From Roseomonas sp. E05 (GTDB lineage Bacteria > Pseudomonadota > Alphaproteobacteria > Acetobacterales > Acetobacteraceae), in assembly GCF_030063475.1 (NCBI RefSeq), contig NZ_JASIRT010000019.1:24470-88469 (forward strand): 64,000 nt of DNA. Reading direction: 5' to 3'. The position numbers were made by a program, and so were the translations under genes. The stretch's first letter is position 1, and every line of letters starts with the position of its first letter. The notes below the pieces were generated by a model, which did not search any database, was not told the DNA's origin, and saw only the letters and a list, made by a program, of their open reading frames with translations. Of the stretch, positions 10,751-17,707 are shown piece by piece.

Positions 10751-10938
10751 CCATCCCCGTCACGGCTGCCCAGCCCTCCGGCCGGAGCCCGGCGCCCCGG
10801 ACATGGGCGCTCCCCCCTTCCATGCCGCCGCCCTGTTCGAGGTTCTCGCCGCCCTCTACACCCCGCCGCGCCAGCGGGTGCTGGAGAAGGTGACCGATCG
10901 CATCGGCCTGCGTGGCAACTGCCCGGGCGGGCGCGGCC

Positions 10939-11385
10939 TCAGGAGCCGGCACCCCGGAGCTTTCCGGTCAGGCCGGCCAGCGCATCCCGCAGCGCGCCGA
11001 GCGCATCTTCCGTTTCGTTCAGGGAGCAGGCCAGGTTGGCCCTGATGCTGGCCGCCTGGCAGCGCAGCGAAGCGCCCTTCTCGGTCAGGCTTATGCGGAC
11101 CTGCCGCTCGTCCTCCGCGTCGCGCTGCCGGCGCAGCAGGCCGTTCGCCTCCATGCGCTTCAGCAGGGGCGTCAGGGTGCCGGAATCGAGGTGCAGGCGG
11201 GCGCCGATCTCCTTCACCGTCCGCCCTTCCTGCTCCCACAGGATGAGCAGCACGAGATACTGCGGATAGGTCAGCCCCAGCGGCTCCAGCAGCGGTTTGT
11301 AGGCCGCGGTGAAGGCATGGTTGGCCGCATAGACGGCGAAGCACAGGTTGTCCTCCAGCCGGCCGCAGGATGGGGATTGTGTCAT
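10939..11385 (-). CDS. ohrR: Organic-peroxide-sensing MarR-family repressor OhrR
   Basis: 148 aa winged-helix regulator. The peroxide-sensing cysteine is Cys15 in RLEDNLCFAVYAANHAF, the position conserved in OhrR. Two further cysteines near the C-terminus (Cys109 and Cys120) fit the two-cysteine subclass that forms an intersubunit disulfide. The recognition region reads GARLHLDSGTLTPLLKRM and the wing RRQRDAEDERQVRISLT. The frame is open far upstream, but the ATG at 11385 gives the proper family N-terminus. It lies divergently next to ohr, its expected target, with a palindrome between them. Confidence 0.93.
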   Translation of the reverse strand: MTQSPSCGRLEDNLCFAVYAANHAFTAAYKPLLEPLGLTYPQYLVLLILWEQEGRTVKEIGARLHLDSGTLTPLLKRMEANGLLRRQRDAEDERQVRISLTEKGASLRCQAASIRANLACSLNETEDALGALRDALAGLTGKLRGAGS

Positions 11386-11444
11386 CGAACCTCCGGATCC
11401 GCTTGCAGCGTGTCCTAGCACGAAATCACCTTGCCTCCGTTCAT

Positions 11445-11471
11445 ATTGTGCACTATCGAATAGCTCGCAAT
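11445..11471. promoter_or_regulatory. Probable OhrR operator in the ohrR/ohr divergent region
   Basis: A 27-base imperfect palindrome centred at about 11458, with 18 of 27 positions symmetric: half-sites begin ATTG and end CAAT, with inner CTAT / ATAG. It lies 48 bases before the ohr start and 60 before ohrR. The A/T-rich symmetric core and its place suit an OhrR binding site that controls both genes. A TTGCCT at 11431 with TATCGA 17 bases later could be the ohr promoter, which the operator would cover (inference). Confidence 0.55.
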
Positions 11472-11518
11472 GAGTTCCTGGGCAAAAGTAGCCGGCGCAC
11501 CTTCGAAAGGAGACACGC

Positions 11519-11944
11519 ATGTCCGTGGACGTGAAGTACAGCACCGAGGCGACCGCCACCGGGGGCCGTGACGGCCGCTCCCGCACCACCGATGGGGCGC
11601 TCGACGTGAAGCTCTCCACCCCGAAGGAGCTGGGCGGTGCCGGCGGCGCCGGCAACAATCCGGAGCAGCTTTTCGCCGCCGGCTACGCCGCGTGCTTCCT
11701 CGGCGCCCTGAAGTTCGTCGCGGCGCAGGAGAAGGTCCGCGTGCCGGAGGACGCGACCGTCTCCGCGAGGGTGGGGATCGGCCCGCGCGTGGCGGGTGGC
11801 TTCGGCATCACCGCCGACCTGACGATCTCCCTGCCCGGCATCGAGCGGGCCAAGGCCGAGGCGCTGGTGCAGAAGGCCCATCAGGTCTGCCCCTATTCGA
11901 ACGCCACGCGGAACAATGTGGATGTGGGCCTGACGATCGCCTGA
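11519..11944 (+). CDS. ohr: Organic hydroperoxide resistance peroxidase Ohr
   Basis: 141 aa, Ohr/OsmC family. A thiol peroxidase that reduces fatty-acid and other organic hydroperoxides, usually recycled by lipoylated proteins. The two catalytic cysteines are present: Cys59 in [17 protein letters not shown] and the second in [14 protein letters not shown]. The conserved catalytic Arg (Arg17 in GGRDGRSRT) and Glu49 are also there. ATG with GAAAGGAG upstream. Induced by peroxides through OhrR, judging from the divergent partner. Confidence 0.96.
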   Translation: MSVDVKYSTEATATGGRDGRSRTTDGALDVKLSTPKELGGAGGAGNNPEQLFAAGYAACFLGALKFVAAQEKVRVPEDATVSARVGIGPRVAGGFGITADLTISLPGIERAKAEALVQKAHQVCPYSNATRNNVDVGLTIA

Positions 11945-11954
11945 CCAGGCGGCC

Positions 11955-11995
11955 GGCGGGAAGGGGTGCCGCAACCGGCTCCCCTTCCCGCCTTT
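11955..11995 (+). terminator. Rho-independent terminator of ohr, first hairpin
   Basis: Perfect 12-base stem GGCGGGAAGGGG / CCCCTTCCCGCC (11955-11966 and 11981-11992) with a 14-base loop and TTT after it, ten bases after the ohr stop. Confidence 0.8.
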
Positions 11996-12001
11996 GATGC
12001 G

Positions 12002-12037
12002 CCGCCCGCTCACCGACGAGCGGGTGGTCCTTTTTTT
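12002..12037 (+). terminator. Rho-independent terminator of ohr, second hairpin
   Basis: A 10-base stem (12002-12011 with 12018-12027, one G-T pair), six-base loop, then TCC and a run of seven T (12031-12037). A strong intrinsic terminator, in tandem with the one just upstream. Confidence 0.85.
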
Positions 12038-12067
12038 ATGGCCGCCGGAGCGCCGTGCTTCCGCCGC

Positions 12068-12889
12068 TCAGAATTCCGGCATGGCAGGCGCCAGCTGGCC
12101 GCCCAGCCGCACCGGCGCGATCTGCCTCGCCAGCCCGGTGGCGTCATCCGTCTCGATGAAGACCCCGGACAGCGTCGCCGGCCCCTCTGCGGGGGCCAGC
12201 TTCTCGCCCGGCACCTTGCGCCAGAAGCGCAGCGCAGCGCCGCCCTTCTGCATGCCGATCACGCTGTCATAGTCGCCGCACATGCCGGCATCGGTCATGT
12301 AGGCGGTGCCGTTCTCCAGGATGCGGTGGTCGGCGCTCGGCACATGGGTGTGGGTGCCCACCACCAGGCTCACCCGCCCGTCGAAGCTGTGCGCGAAGCC
12401 CATCTTCTCGCTGCTGGCCTCCGCATGAATGTCCACCACGATGGCCTGGACACTGCCACCGGCGCCCATGCTGTACCGCGCCAGCTCGGCCTGGGCGCCC
12501 CGGAAGGGATCGTCCAGCGGCTCCATGAAGAGGCGCCCCATCACGTTCAGCACCAGCGCCTTGCGGCCGCCGGGCACCTCGACCACCGTGGCGCCGCGCC
12601 CGGGCGTGCCGGGCGGGTAATTCAGCGGGCGGATCAGCCGCGGCTCGCCGTCGATGAAGCCGATGATCTCCTTGCGGTCCCAGGAATGGTTGCCGAGGGT
12701 CAGCACATCCGCTCCGGCGGCGAGGAAGGCGCGCACCATGTCGGGGGAGACGCCGAAGCCGTGGCTGGCATTCTCGGCATTCACCACCACCAGGTCTGCC
12801 CTCAGGCGGGTGCGCAGGCCGGGCAACTCGGCAGTCAGGGCGTCGCGGCCGGCACGGCCCACCACATCGCCCAGGAACAGGATCCGCAA
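12068..12889 (-). CDS. YmdB-family metallophosphoesterase (TIGR00282)
   Basis: 273 aa. Calcineurin-like phosphoesterase of the YmdB type; B. subtilis YmdB hydrolyses 2',3'-cyclic nucleotides and affects biofilm and motility decisions. Metal-site motifs are visible in order: FLGDVVGRAGRDAL, VVNAENASHGFG, TLGNHSWDRKEI, VVDIHAEASSEK and VVGTHTHVPSADHRIL. The start is TTG, the only start codon before the in-frame stop, with GAGGA about nine bases upstream. It begins six bases after the fthC stop, so the two form an operon. The substrate in this organism is unknown. Confidence 0.9.
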   Translation of the reverse strand: MRILFLGDVVGRAGRDALTAELPGLRTRLRADLVVVNAENASHGFGVSPDMVRAFLAAGADVLTLGNHSWDRKEIIGFIDGEPRLIRPLNYPPGTPGRGATVVEVPGGRKALVLNVMGRLFMEPLDDPFRGAQAELARYSMGAGGSVQAIVVDIHAEASSEKMGFAHSFDGRVSLVVGTHTHVPSADHRILENGTAYMTDAGMCGDYDSVIGMQKGGAALRFWRKVPGEKLAPAEGPATLSGVFIETDDATGLARQIAPVRLGGQLAPAMPEF

Positions 12890-12895
12890 CGCGTT

Positions 12896-13501
12896 CTATC
12901 CTCTGTTGGTCGGAAGGAAGCCGGCCTCAGTGGCGATGCCGGCGAGCGGCTGGTCATGCGCGCCGACCGGCACCGCCGGCACCTCCTGCGCGGCATAGGC
13001 CACGCCGATGGCACGGGCACCCGGCAGCCCGGCGAGCGTCCGGTCATAGTAGCCACCGCCATAGCCGAGGCGCATGCCCCGGCGGTCGAAGGCCAGCAGC
13101 GGCACCAGCAGGAAGTCGGGAGCCATGACGTCCCCCTCGGCCGGGACGGAGGTGCCGAAACGCCCAGGCGCCAGCGCCGCGCCGAAGCGCCAGCGGCGGA
13201 AGACAAGCGGCTGGCCGCGCGGCGGCGTCACCGGCAAGGCGAGCGCATGACCCGCCGCCTCCAGGCGCCGCATCAGCGGCCGGATGTCGATTTCCTCTCC
13301 CATGGGCCAGAAGCCGCCAATCACGGCGCCGCGTGGCGGCGGGAAGGCGGCGAGCACGACCTCGGCCAGCGCCTCGGCGGCGCCCTGGGGGTCCAGCGCA
13401 CCGCGGGCAGCCAGCGCAGACTGGCGCAGCGCGGCCTTGGCGGCGGCGAGCGGCGGCGGGTCGGCGGAAGGATCGGGAGAAATTGCGTGCGGAGCCGCCA
13501 T
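12896..13501 (-). CDS. 5-formyltetrahydrofolate cyclo-ligase
   Basis: 201 aa (YgfA/FthC/MTHFS family). ATP-dependent conversion of 5-formyl-THF to 5,10-methenyl-THF in folate salvage. The N-terminal basic helix KAALRQSALAARGAL, the VIGGFWPMGEEIDIRPL strand-loop, and the nucleotide/folate-binding LLVPLLAFDRRGMRLGYGGGYYDR are characteristic. ATG start. It lies next to the predicted 6S RNA and zapA, the same trio (zapA-ssrS-ygfA) found in E. coli and many proteobacteria. Confidence 0.93.
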   Translation of the reverse strand: MAAPHAISPDPSADPPPLAAAKAALRQSALAARGALDPQGAAEALAEVVLAAFPPPRGAVIGGFWPMGEEIDIRPLMRRLEAAGHALALPVTPPRGQPLVFRRWRFGAALAPGRFGTSVPAEGDVMAPDFLLVPLLAFDRRGMRLGYGGGYYDRTLAGLPGARAIGVAYAAQEVPAVPVGAHDQPLAGIATEAGFLPTNRG

Positions 13502-13519
13502 GGCCGTTGGCGTATTATC

Positions 13520-13658
13520 CTCCTAAGGCCTGCGTTAGCAGGTGGGCACCAGGTAGCCGGACCAAGATCCGGCCAGAGCCAGCTCCCGGAGGATGCTTAT
13601 TGGCCCCAGGGATAAATTGCCTGACGCACCGGGCAGCTCCGCATTGCCTCATTTAGGG
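13520..13658 (-). ncRNA. ssrS: Probable 6S RNA (SsrS)
   Basis: A non-coding gap of about 150 bases between zapA and the 5-FCL gene, the classic place of 6S RNA. On the minus strand the ends pair (CCTAA...GGC with GCC...TTAGG), inner helices follow (GCGT..AGG with CCT....ACGC), and the apical arm has a perfect GCCGGA/TCCGGC hairpin. A 5'-side segment reading TCCCTGGGGCCAATA resembles the conserved CCCTGAGCCGATA of E. coli 6S RNA. 6S RNA mimics an open promoter and sequesters housekeeping RNA polymerase. Ends are approximate; the 5' end overlaps the zapA stop codon. Confidence 0.7.
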
Positions 13659-13979
13659 ATGGTCGAGCGATGCGGCAATGCCCTCGATGCGCTCCGCGAT
13701 GCGGCCGAGGCGGTCGGCCAGCCGCGGATCGGCGGCGGCGCCCTGCGGCGGCATCGAGCGGGCACGCGAGAGCTCGACCCGGAGGTCGTGGATCTCATCC
13801 GCCAGCAGCAGAGCGGCCAGCAGCAGCAGGCGGCTCTCGCCATACTGGCCGCCCATCGCCCGGATGGAGGCAACACGGCGGTCCACATCCGCCGCCAGCG
13901 CGATGAGATGTCCCTCCTGCCCATCTTCGCAGGAGACGGGGTGGGTGTAGCCGCCGACGCGAACCGTGACCTGGCCCAA
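13653..13979 (-). CDS. zapA: Cell division protein ZapA
   Basis: 108 aa. ZapA bundles FtsZ filaments at the Z-ring. The N-terminal globular part (VTVRVGGYTHPVSCEDGQEGHLIALAADVDRRV) and the C-terminal coiled-coil helix (RLLLLAALLLADEIHDLRVELSRA in outline) are typical. The start is TTG with AGGAG eight bases upstream. It starts two bases after the stop of a small coiled-coil gene and is followed directly by the predicted 6S RNA. Confidence 0.92.
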   Translation of the reverse strand: MGQVTVRVGGYTHPVSCEDGQEGHLIALAADVDRRVASIRAMGGQYGESRLLLLAALLLADEIHDLRVELSRARSMPPQGAAADPRLADRLGRIAERIEGIAASLDHP

Positions 13980-13981
13980 GC

Positions 13982-14266
13982 TCAGCTCTCCTCGCTGCTA
14001 ACGTCCCCCGGCATGGCGGGGCTTTCGGGTATACCCGATTCGGGTGCCATGACACCCTGCTCGGCCGGGGAGACGGATGCCGTGCCCTCGATCTCGGCCA
14101 GCGCGCCGCGCAGCCGCTCCAGGGTTTCCTCCAGCCGCGCGGAGAGCGCAGCCACGGCCTCGGGCGGAACACCTGCGGATTGGATCGGGCGCGCCGCGAG
14201 TGCCGCCGCCAGTCTCTCCACCGCCTGCTCCAGCCGGGCCGCTGCCTCGCCTACGCTCTCACTCAT
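13982..14266 (-). CDS. Small coiled-coil protein upstream of zapA
   Basis: 94 aa, no signal peptide or membrane helix. The N-terminal two thirds are helical with heptad spacing (EAAARLEQAVERLAAALA, ALSARLEETLERLRGALAEI); the tail is acidic and disordered. Small coiled-coil proteins (DUF4164-like) are often found directly before zapA in alphaproteobacteria, so a division or FtsZ-accessory role is possible, by context only. ATG start; two bases before zapA, so almost surely co-transcribed and co-translated. Confidence 0.75.
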   Translation of the reverse strand: MSESVGEAAARLEQAVERLAAALAARPIQSAGVPPEAVAALSARLEETLERLRGALAEIEGTASVSPAEQGVMAPESGIPESPAMPGDVSSEES

Positions 14267-14393
14267 GCTGCCGCCCTTGCTCGCGCCGTGCCATTCATTG
14301 CCAGAGGCTTTACGCGGCGGGCGCCGCCAGGGTCAACGTCGCCCGCTGTCTGAAGGCTGCGCCGCAGTCTCGGAAACATCCTGGAAGAGTTGC

Positions 14394-14858
14394 ATGAAAG
14401 CGGTCCGGCCGCCAGCGAGGCGGGGAGTGATGGTGCGGAGCGCGGAACAGGTCGCGCTGGCGCTGCGCACGGCGGAGGCGCTCGGCCGGAGCGAGGCACT
14501 CCCCCTCGTCTCGCCGCCCGGCGCGGCGCGCTGGCTGGGCGCGCCCCTGTTCCTGGCCATGGTGGCCGAGGGGGCCCGGCAGGCGGCCGAGGGGCGGCCT
14601 CCGGCGCCGCTGCCGGTGCTGGACTGCCGCACCGCGCCCGGCCTGGCACTGGCGGCGTTGCGTGCGGGGCTGCCCGTCGTGGTGCTGGAACCGGAATGTC
14701 CCGCCTTCGCAGCGGCCGAGGCCGTGGCGAGGGCCCTGAACGCCGCCATCTGGCCCGCGCCGCCGCCCGCGGTCGACCTTGGGCCTGGCCGGGCGACAGC
14801 GCCCCGCACACATCTCCGTTTGACCCGCTGGCTGGCGGCGGAAGAACCAGGGGGGTGA
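14394..14858 (+). CDS. Hypothetical protein upstream of the aldolase gene
   Basis: 154 aa, not recognised. It is Ala/Leu/Pro/Arg-rich with no clear membrane segment. Hydrophobic strands alternate with glycine and proline turns in a pattern that could be a small alpha/beta fold (PLPVLDCRTAPGLALAALRAG, LPVVVLEPECPAFAAAEAVA). The ATG at 14394 is the natural start; the frame is open further upstream across a region that codes on the other strand. Codon use (G or C at third positions) looks like a real gene. The aldolase gene begins 63 bases downstream. Confidence 0.6.
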   Translation: MKAVRPPARRGVMVRSAEQVALALRTAEALGRSEALPLVSPPGAARWLGAPLFLAMVAEGARQAAEGRPPAPLPVLDCRTAPGLALAALRAGLPVVVLEPECPAFAAAEAVARALNAAIWPAPPPAVDLGPGRATAPRTHLRLTRWLAAEEPGG

Positions 14859-14921
14859 TGGTGACAGCGCCGTAAGCCTCGGCTAAAGCCCGGACACCGC
14901 GCCGATACGGAAGGAATCACC

Positions 14922-15845
14922 ATGAAGCTCACGCGCCGCGTGAAGGAAATCCTCTCCTGGTATGAGAGCGACAACCCGGGCACCAAGGCGAACCTCGCCC
15001 GCATCCTGATGGAAGGCAAGCTCGGCGGCACCGGGCGGCTGGTGATCCTGCCGGTGGACCAGGGCTTCGAGCACGGCCCGGCCCGCAGCTTCGCGCCGAA
15101 CCCCGCCGCCTATGACCCGCGCTACCACTTCGAGCTGGCGATCGAGGCCGGGCTCTCCGCCTATGCCGCGCCGCTCGGCATGATCGAGGCCGGCGCCGCG
15201 ACCTATGCCGGCGCCATCCCGACCATCCTGAAGGTGAACAGCTCCAACAGCCTGTCCACCACCAAGGACCAGGCCGTGACCGGCACCGTCTCGGACGCGC
15301 TGCGGCTCGGCTGCTCGGCGATCGGCTTCACCATCTATCCGGGCTCCGAGTACCAGTTCGAGATGATGGAGGAGCTGCGCGAGCTGGCCGAGGAGGCCAA
15401 GGCGGCCGGCCTCGCCGTCGTCGTGTGGTCCTATCCGCGCGGCCCGAACCTGGACAAGACCGCCGAGACGGCGCTCGACATCTGCGCCTATGCCGCGCAC
15501 ATGGCCGCGCTGCTCGGTGCCCACATCATCAAGGTGAAGCCGCCGACCGAGGCGATCTCGCTCGACGCCGCCAAGAAGACCTACGAGAAGAGCCCGGTCC
15601 CCGAGATCGGCACCCTGGCGGGCCGCATCAAGCACGTCACGCAGGCCTGCTTCGGCGGTCGCCGCCTGGTGGTCTTCTCGGGCGGCGAGGCCGGCACGGC
15701 GGAAGCCATGGTCGAGATGGCCAAGGGCATCCATGCCGGCGGCGGCAACGGCTCGATCATCGGCCGCAACACCTTCCAGCGCCCGAAGGAAGAGGCGCTG
15801 AAGCTGCTGTCCGACATCATCGCCGTCTACAAGTCGTCCAACTGA
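14922..15845 (+). CDS. Class I fructose-bisphosphate aldolase (DhnA/FbaB type)
   Basis: 307 aa. Splits fructose-1,6-bisphosphate into DHAP and glyceraldehyde-3-phosphate through a lysine Schiff base. TIM-barrel signatures: [18 protein letters not shown], the phosphate-site [16 protein letters not shown], the likely Schiff-base Lys in HIIKVKPP, and a late [12 protein letters not shown] plus [18 protein letters not shown] with AAGGA upstream. The stop overlaps the thiE start (TGATG), so the two are co-expressed. No class II aldolase is seen in the window. Confidence 0.92.
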   Translation: MKLTRRVKEILSWYESDNPGTKANLARILMEGKLGGTGRLVILPVDQGFEHGPARSFAPNPAAYDPRYHFELAIEAGLSAYAAPLGMIEAGAATYAGAIPTILKVNSSNSLSTTKDQAVTGTVSDALRLGCSAIGFTIYPGSEYQFEMMEELRELAEEAKAAGLAVVVWSYPRGPNLDKTAETALDICAYAAHMAALLGAHIIKVKPPTEAISLDAAKKTYEKSPVPEIGTLAGRIKHVTQACFGGRRLVVFSGGEAGTAEAMVEMAKGIHAGGGNGSIIGRNTFQRPKEEALKLLSDIIAVYKSSN

Positions 15846-16513
15846 TGGCCGCGTCCGCCAAGGCGGATGCGCATGGCGGCAGCGGGTCTCCCCGCTGCCG
15901 TCTCTACCTGATCACGCCCCCTGCCCTCGACCCCACCCGCTTCGCGGGCGAGCTGGCACGGGCGCTGGATGCGGGCGATGTCGCCGCTGTGCAGCTCCGC
16001 CTCAAGGAGGGGGATGACGACACGCTGCGCCGCGCGATCGACGCGCTGCGCCCCGTCGCGCAGTCCCGCGACGTCGCCTTCCTGCTGAACGACCGGGCCG
16101 ATCTCGCCGTGCAGACGGGCTGCGATGGCGCCCATCTCGGCCAGACCGACGGCGACCATGCGGCGGCGCGCAAGCTGCTCGGGCCGGACCGCACCCTCGG
16201 CATCACCTGCCACGGCAGCCGGCATCTCGCGATGGAAGCCGGCGAGGTCGGGGCCGACTACGTCGCCTTCGGCGCCTTCTTCCCGACCCTGACCAAGGCC
16301 GTCGAGCACCAGGCCGAGATCGGGCTGCTGGAATGGTGGTCGGAGATGTTCGAGCTGCCCTGCGTCGCCATCGGCGGCATCACGGCGGCCAATTGCGGCC
16401 CGCTGGTGCGGTCGGGGGCGGATTTCCTGGCCGTGGTGGGCGCCGTCTGGAACCATCCCGAGGGCTCCGCCGCCGGCGTACAGGCCATGAACGCGGCGAT
16501 CGCCGCCGCCTGA
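15845..16513 (+). CDS. thiE: Thiamine phosphate synthase ThiE
   Basis: 222 aa. Joins the pyrimidine (HMP-PP) and thiazole (THZ-P) halves into thiamine phosphate. Motifs in order: [93 protein letters not shown]. The ATG at 15845 overlaps the aldolase stop by one base; the open frame reaching back into the aldolase gene is a shadow. No TPP riboswitch is visible here. It ends eight bases from the convergent cupin gene. Confidence 0.9.
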   Translation: MAASAKADAHGGSGSPRCRLYLITPPALDPTRFAGELARALDAGDVAAVQLRLKEGDDDTLRRAIDALRPVAQSRDVAFLLNDRADLAVQTGCDGAHLGQTDGDHAAARKLLGPDRTLGITCHGSRHLAMEAGEVGADYVAFGAFFPTLTKAVEHQAEIGLLEWWSEMFELPCVAIGGITAANCGPLVRSGADFLAVVGAVWNHPEGSAAGVQAMNAAIAAA

Positions 16514-16521
16514 GCCCCCCC

Positions 16522-17007
16522 TCAGGGCCGGCGCGGCACGGCCTCGCCGCTCACGGGGCAGGCCGGCGGGTCCGGCAGCCGCGCGATGCGCGCGCGAAGC
16601 TCCGCCACCTGCCCGACGACGCCGCGGTGCTGGTCCGGCTGCTGCCCCGCGGGATAGGCGCCCACGACCAGAAGGTCCTCGCTGGCCTCCAGGCACTGAT
16701 GACCCGTGCCGGCGGGCAGCATCACCACGTCGCCCGCCTCCAGCTCGAAATCCTGCCCCGCCTCGCCGCCCAGCCGCACCCTCACCCGCCCGCTGACGAT
16801 GGCCAGCGCTTCGTGCGCGGTGGTGTGGAAATGGACATAGGGAAAGATGCCGTTGCGCCAGGCGGGCGGCCAGCCATGGCTGGCGAACAGGGCCTCCGCC
16901 GCCGCCGGCTCCCCGGCTGGCACCGCGGACCGATAAAGCCGGACCGGCAGGCGTGGATTGTTGGGAGCGTCCGGTTGATTCGTCAGCCAGACATTCTCTG
17001 ATCGCAA
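16522..17007 (-). CDS. YjlB-like cupin-domain protein
   Basis: 161 aa single-domain cupin. The N-terminus (PNNPRLPVRLYRSAVPAG, HGWPPAWRNGIFPYVHFHTT) resembles B. subtilis YjlB. Cupin motif 1 is HFHTTAHEALAIVSG, with the metal-binding His-x-His and Glu; motif 2 is AGDVVMLPAGTGHQCL with the last His. No reaction is known for this family. TTG start with GGAG upstream; the frame has no other start. Convergent with thiE. Confidence 0.8.
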   Translation of the reverse strand: MRSENVWLTNQPDAPNNPRLPVRLYRSAVPAGEPAAAEALFASHGWPPAWRNGIFPYVHFHTTAHEALAIVSGRVRVRLGGEAGQDFELEAGDVVMLPAGTGHQCLEASEDLLVVGAYPAGQQPDQHRGVVGQVAELRARIARLPDPPACPVSGEAVPRRP

Positions 17008-17077
17008 AACGAATCTCCATTGCAGTGTTCGGGAGGCGAACGGTCAGGCACGAGCCGGGGTTGCGCTCAAGGCTGCG

Positions 17078-17707
17078 CTACCCCAGGCGCAGCACCGGGC
17101 CGCCCGCCGCCTCGGCATCGGCGGCGTCATGCGTCACCAGCAGCACCGGCAGGCCGCGCGCCGCGGCGTGGTCCAGCACGAAGCGGCGGAAGCGGCCGCG
17201 CAGCGCGGCGTCCAGCCGGCCGAAGGGCTCGTCCAGCAGCAGGGCGCGCGGCCCGGCCAGCAGCACGCGCAGCAGCGCCACCCGGGCCCGCTGGCCACCG
17301 GAGAGGCTGGCCGGGTCCCGCTCCGCAAAGCCCGGCATCTCTGCCTCCGCCAGCGCAGCGGCGATGCGCGCCCGGCGCTCGGCGCGCGGCAGCCCCCGCA
17401 GACCGAAGCCCAGATTGCCGCCCACCGAAAGGTGCGGGAACAGCAGGTCGTCCTGGAACAGGATGCCGAGGCGGCGGCGCTCCGGCGGCAAGGCAGTGAG
17501 GTCCGCGCCGTCGAGGCTGGCACGCCCCTGCCCCGTCAGCGCCGGATCGAGCGTGCCGCAGAGCCAGGCGAGCAGGCTCGACTTGCCGCAGCCGCTCGGC
17601 CCCATTAGCGCCGTCACCTGGCCAGGCGCCACTTGCAGCGAGAGCGGCGGAAACAGCATCCGCCCTTCCAGCCGCAGCACCACCTGCTGCAGCACGAGGC
17701 CCCTCAT
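17078..17707 (-). CDS. ABC transporter ATP-binding protein, YnjD/ThiQ type
   Basis: 209 aa ATPase with all canonical motifs: Walker A MGPSGCGKSSLLAWL, Q-loop ILFQDDLLFPHL, signature SLSGGQRARVALLR, Walker B ALLLDEPFGRLD and switch His VTHDAADAEA. Its short length and sequence are closest to ThiQ/YnjD, which serve single-chain two-domain permeases. The ATG overlaps the permease stop as ATGA. Together with the next two upstream genes it makes a complete importer of unknown substrate. Confidence 0.9.
   Translation of the reverse strand: MRGLVLQQVVLRLEGRMLFPPLSLQVAPGQVTALMGPSGCGKSSLLAWLCGTLDPALTGQGRASLDGADLTALPPERRRLGILFQDDLLFPHLSVGGNLGFGLRGLPRAERRARIAAALAEAEMPGFAERDPASLSGGQRARVALLRVLLAGPRALLLDEPFGRLDAALRGRFRRFVLDHAAARGLPVLLVTHDAADAEAAGGPVLRLG

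Noticed and set aside
15700..15860. TPP riboswitch before thiE
   Set aside because: thiE overlaps the aldolase stop and the upstream DNA is coding; no THI-box-like conserved segments were seen.
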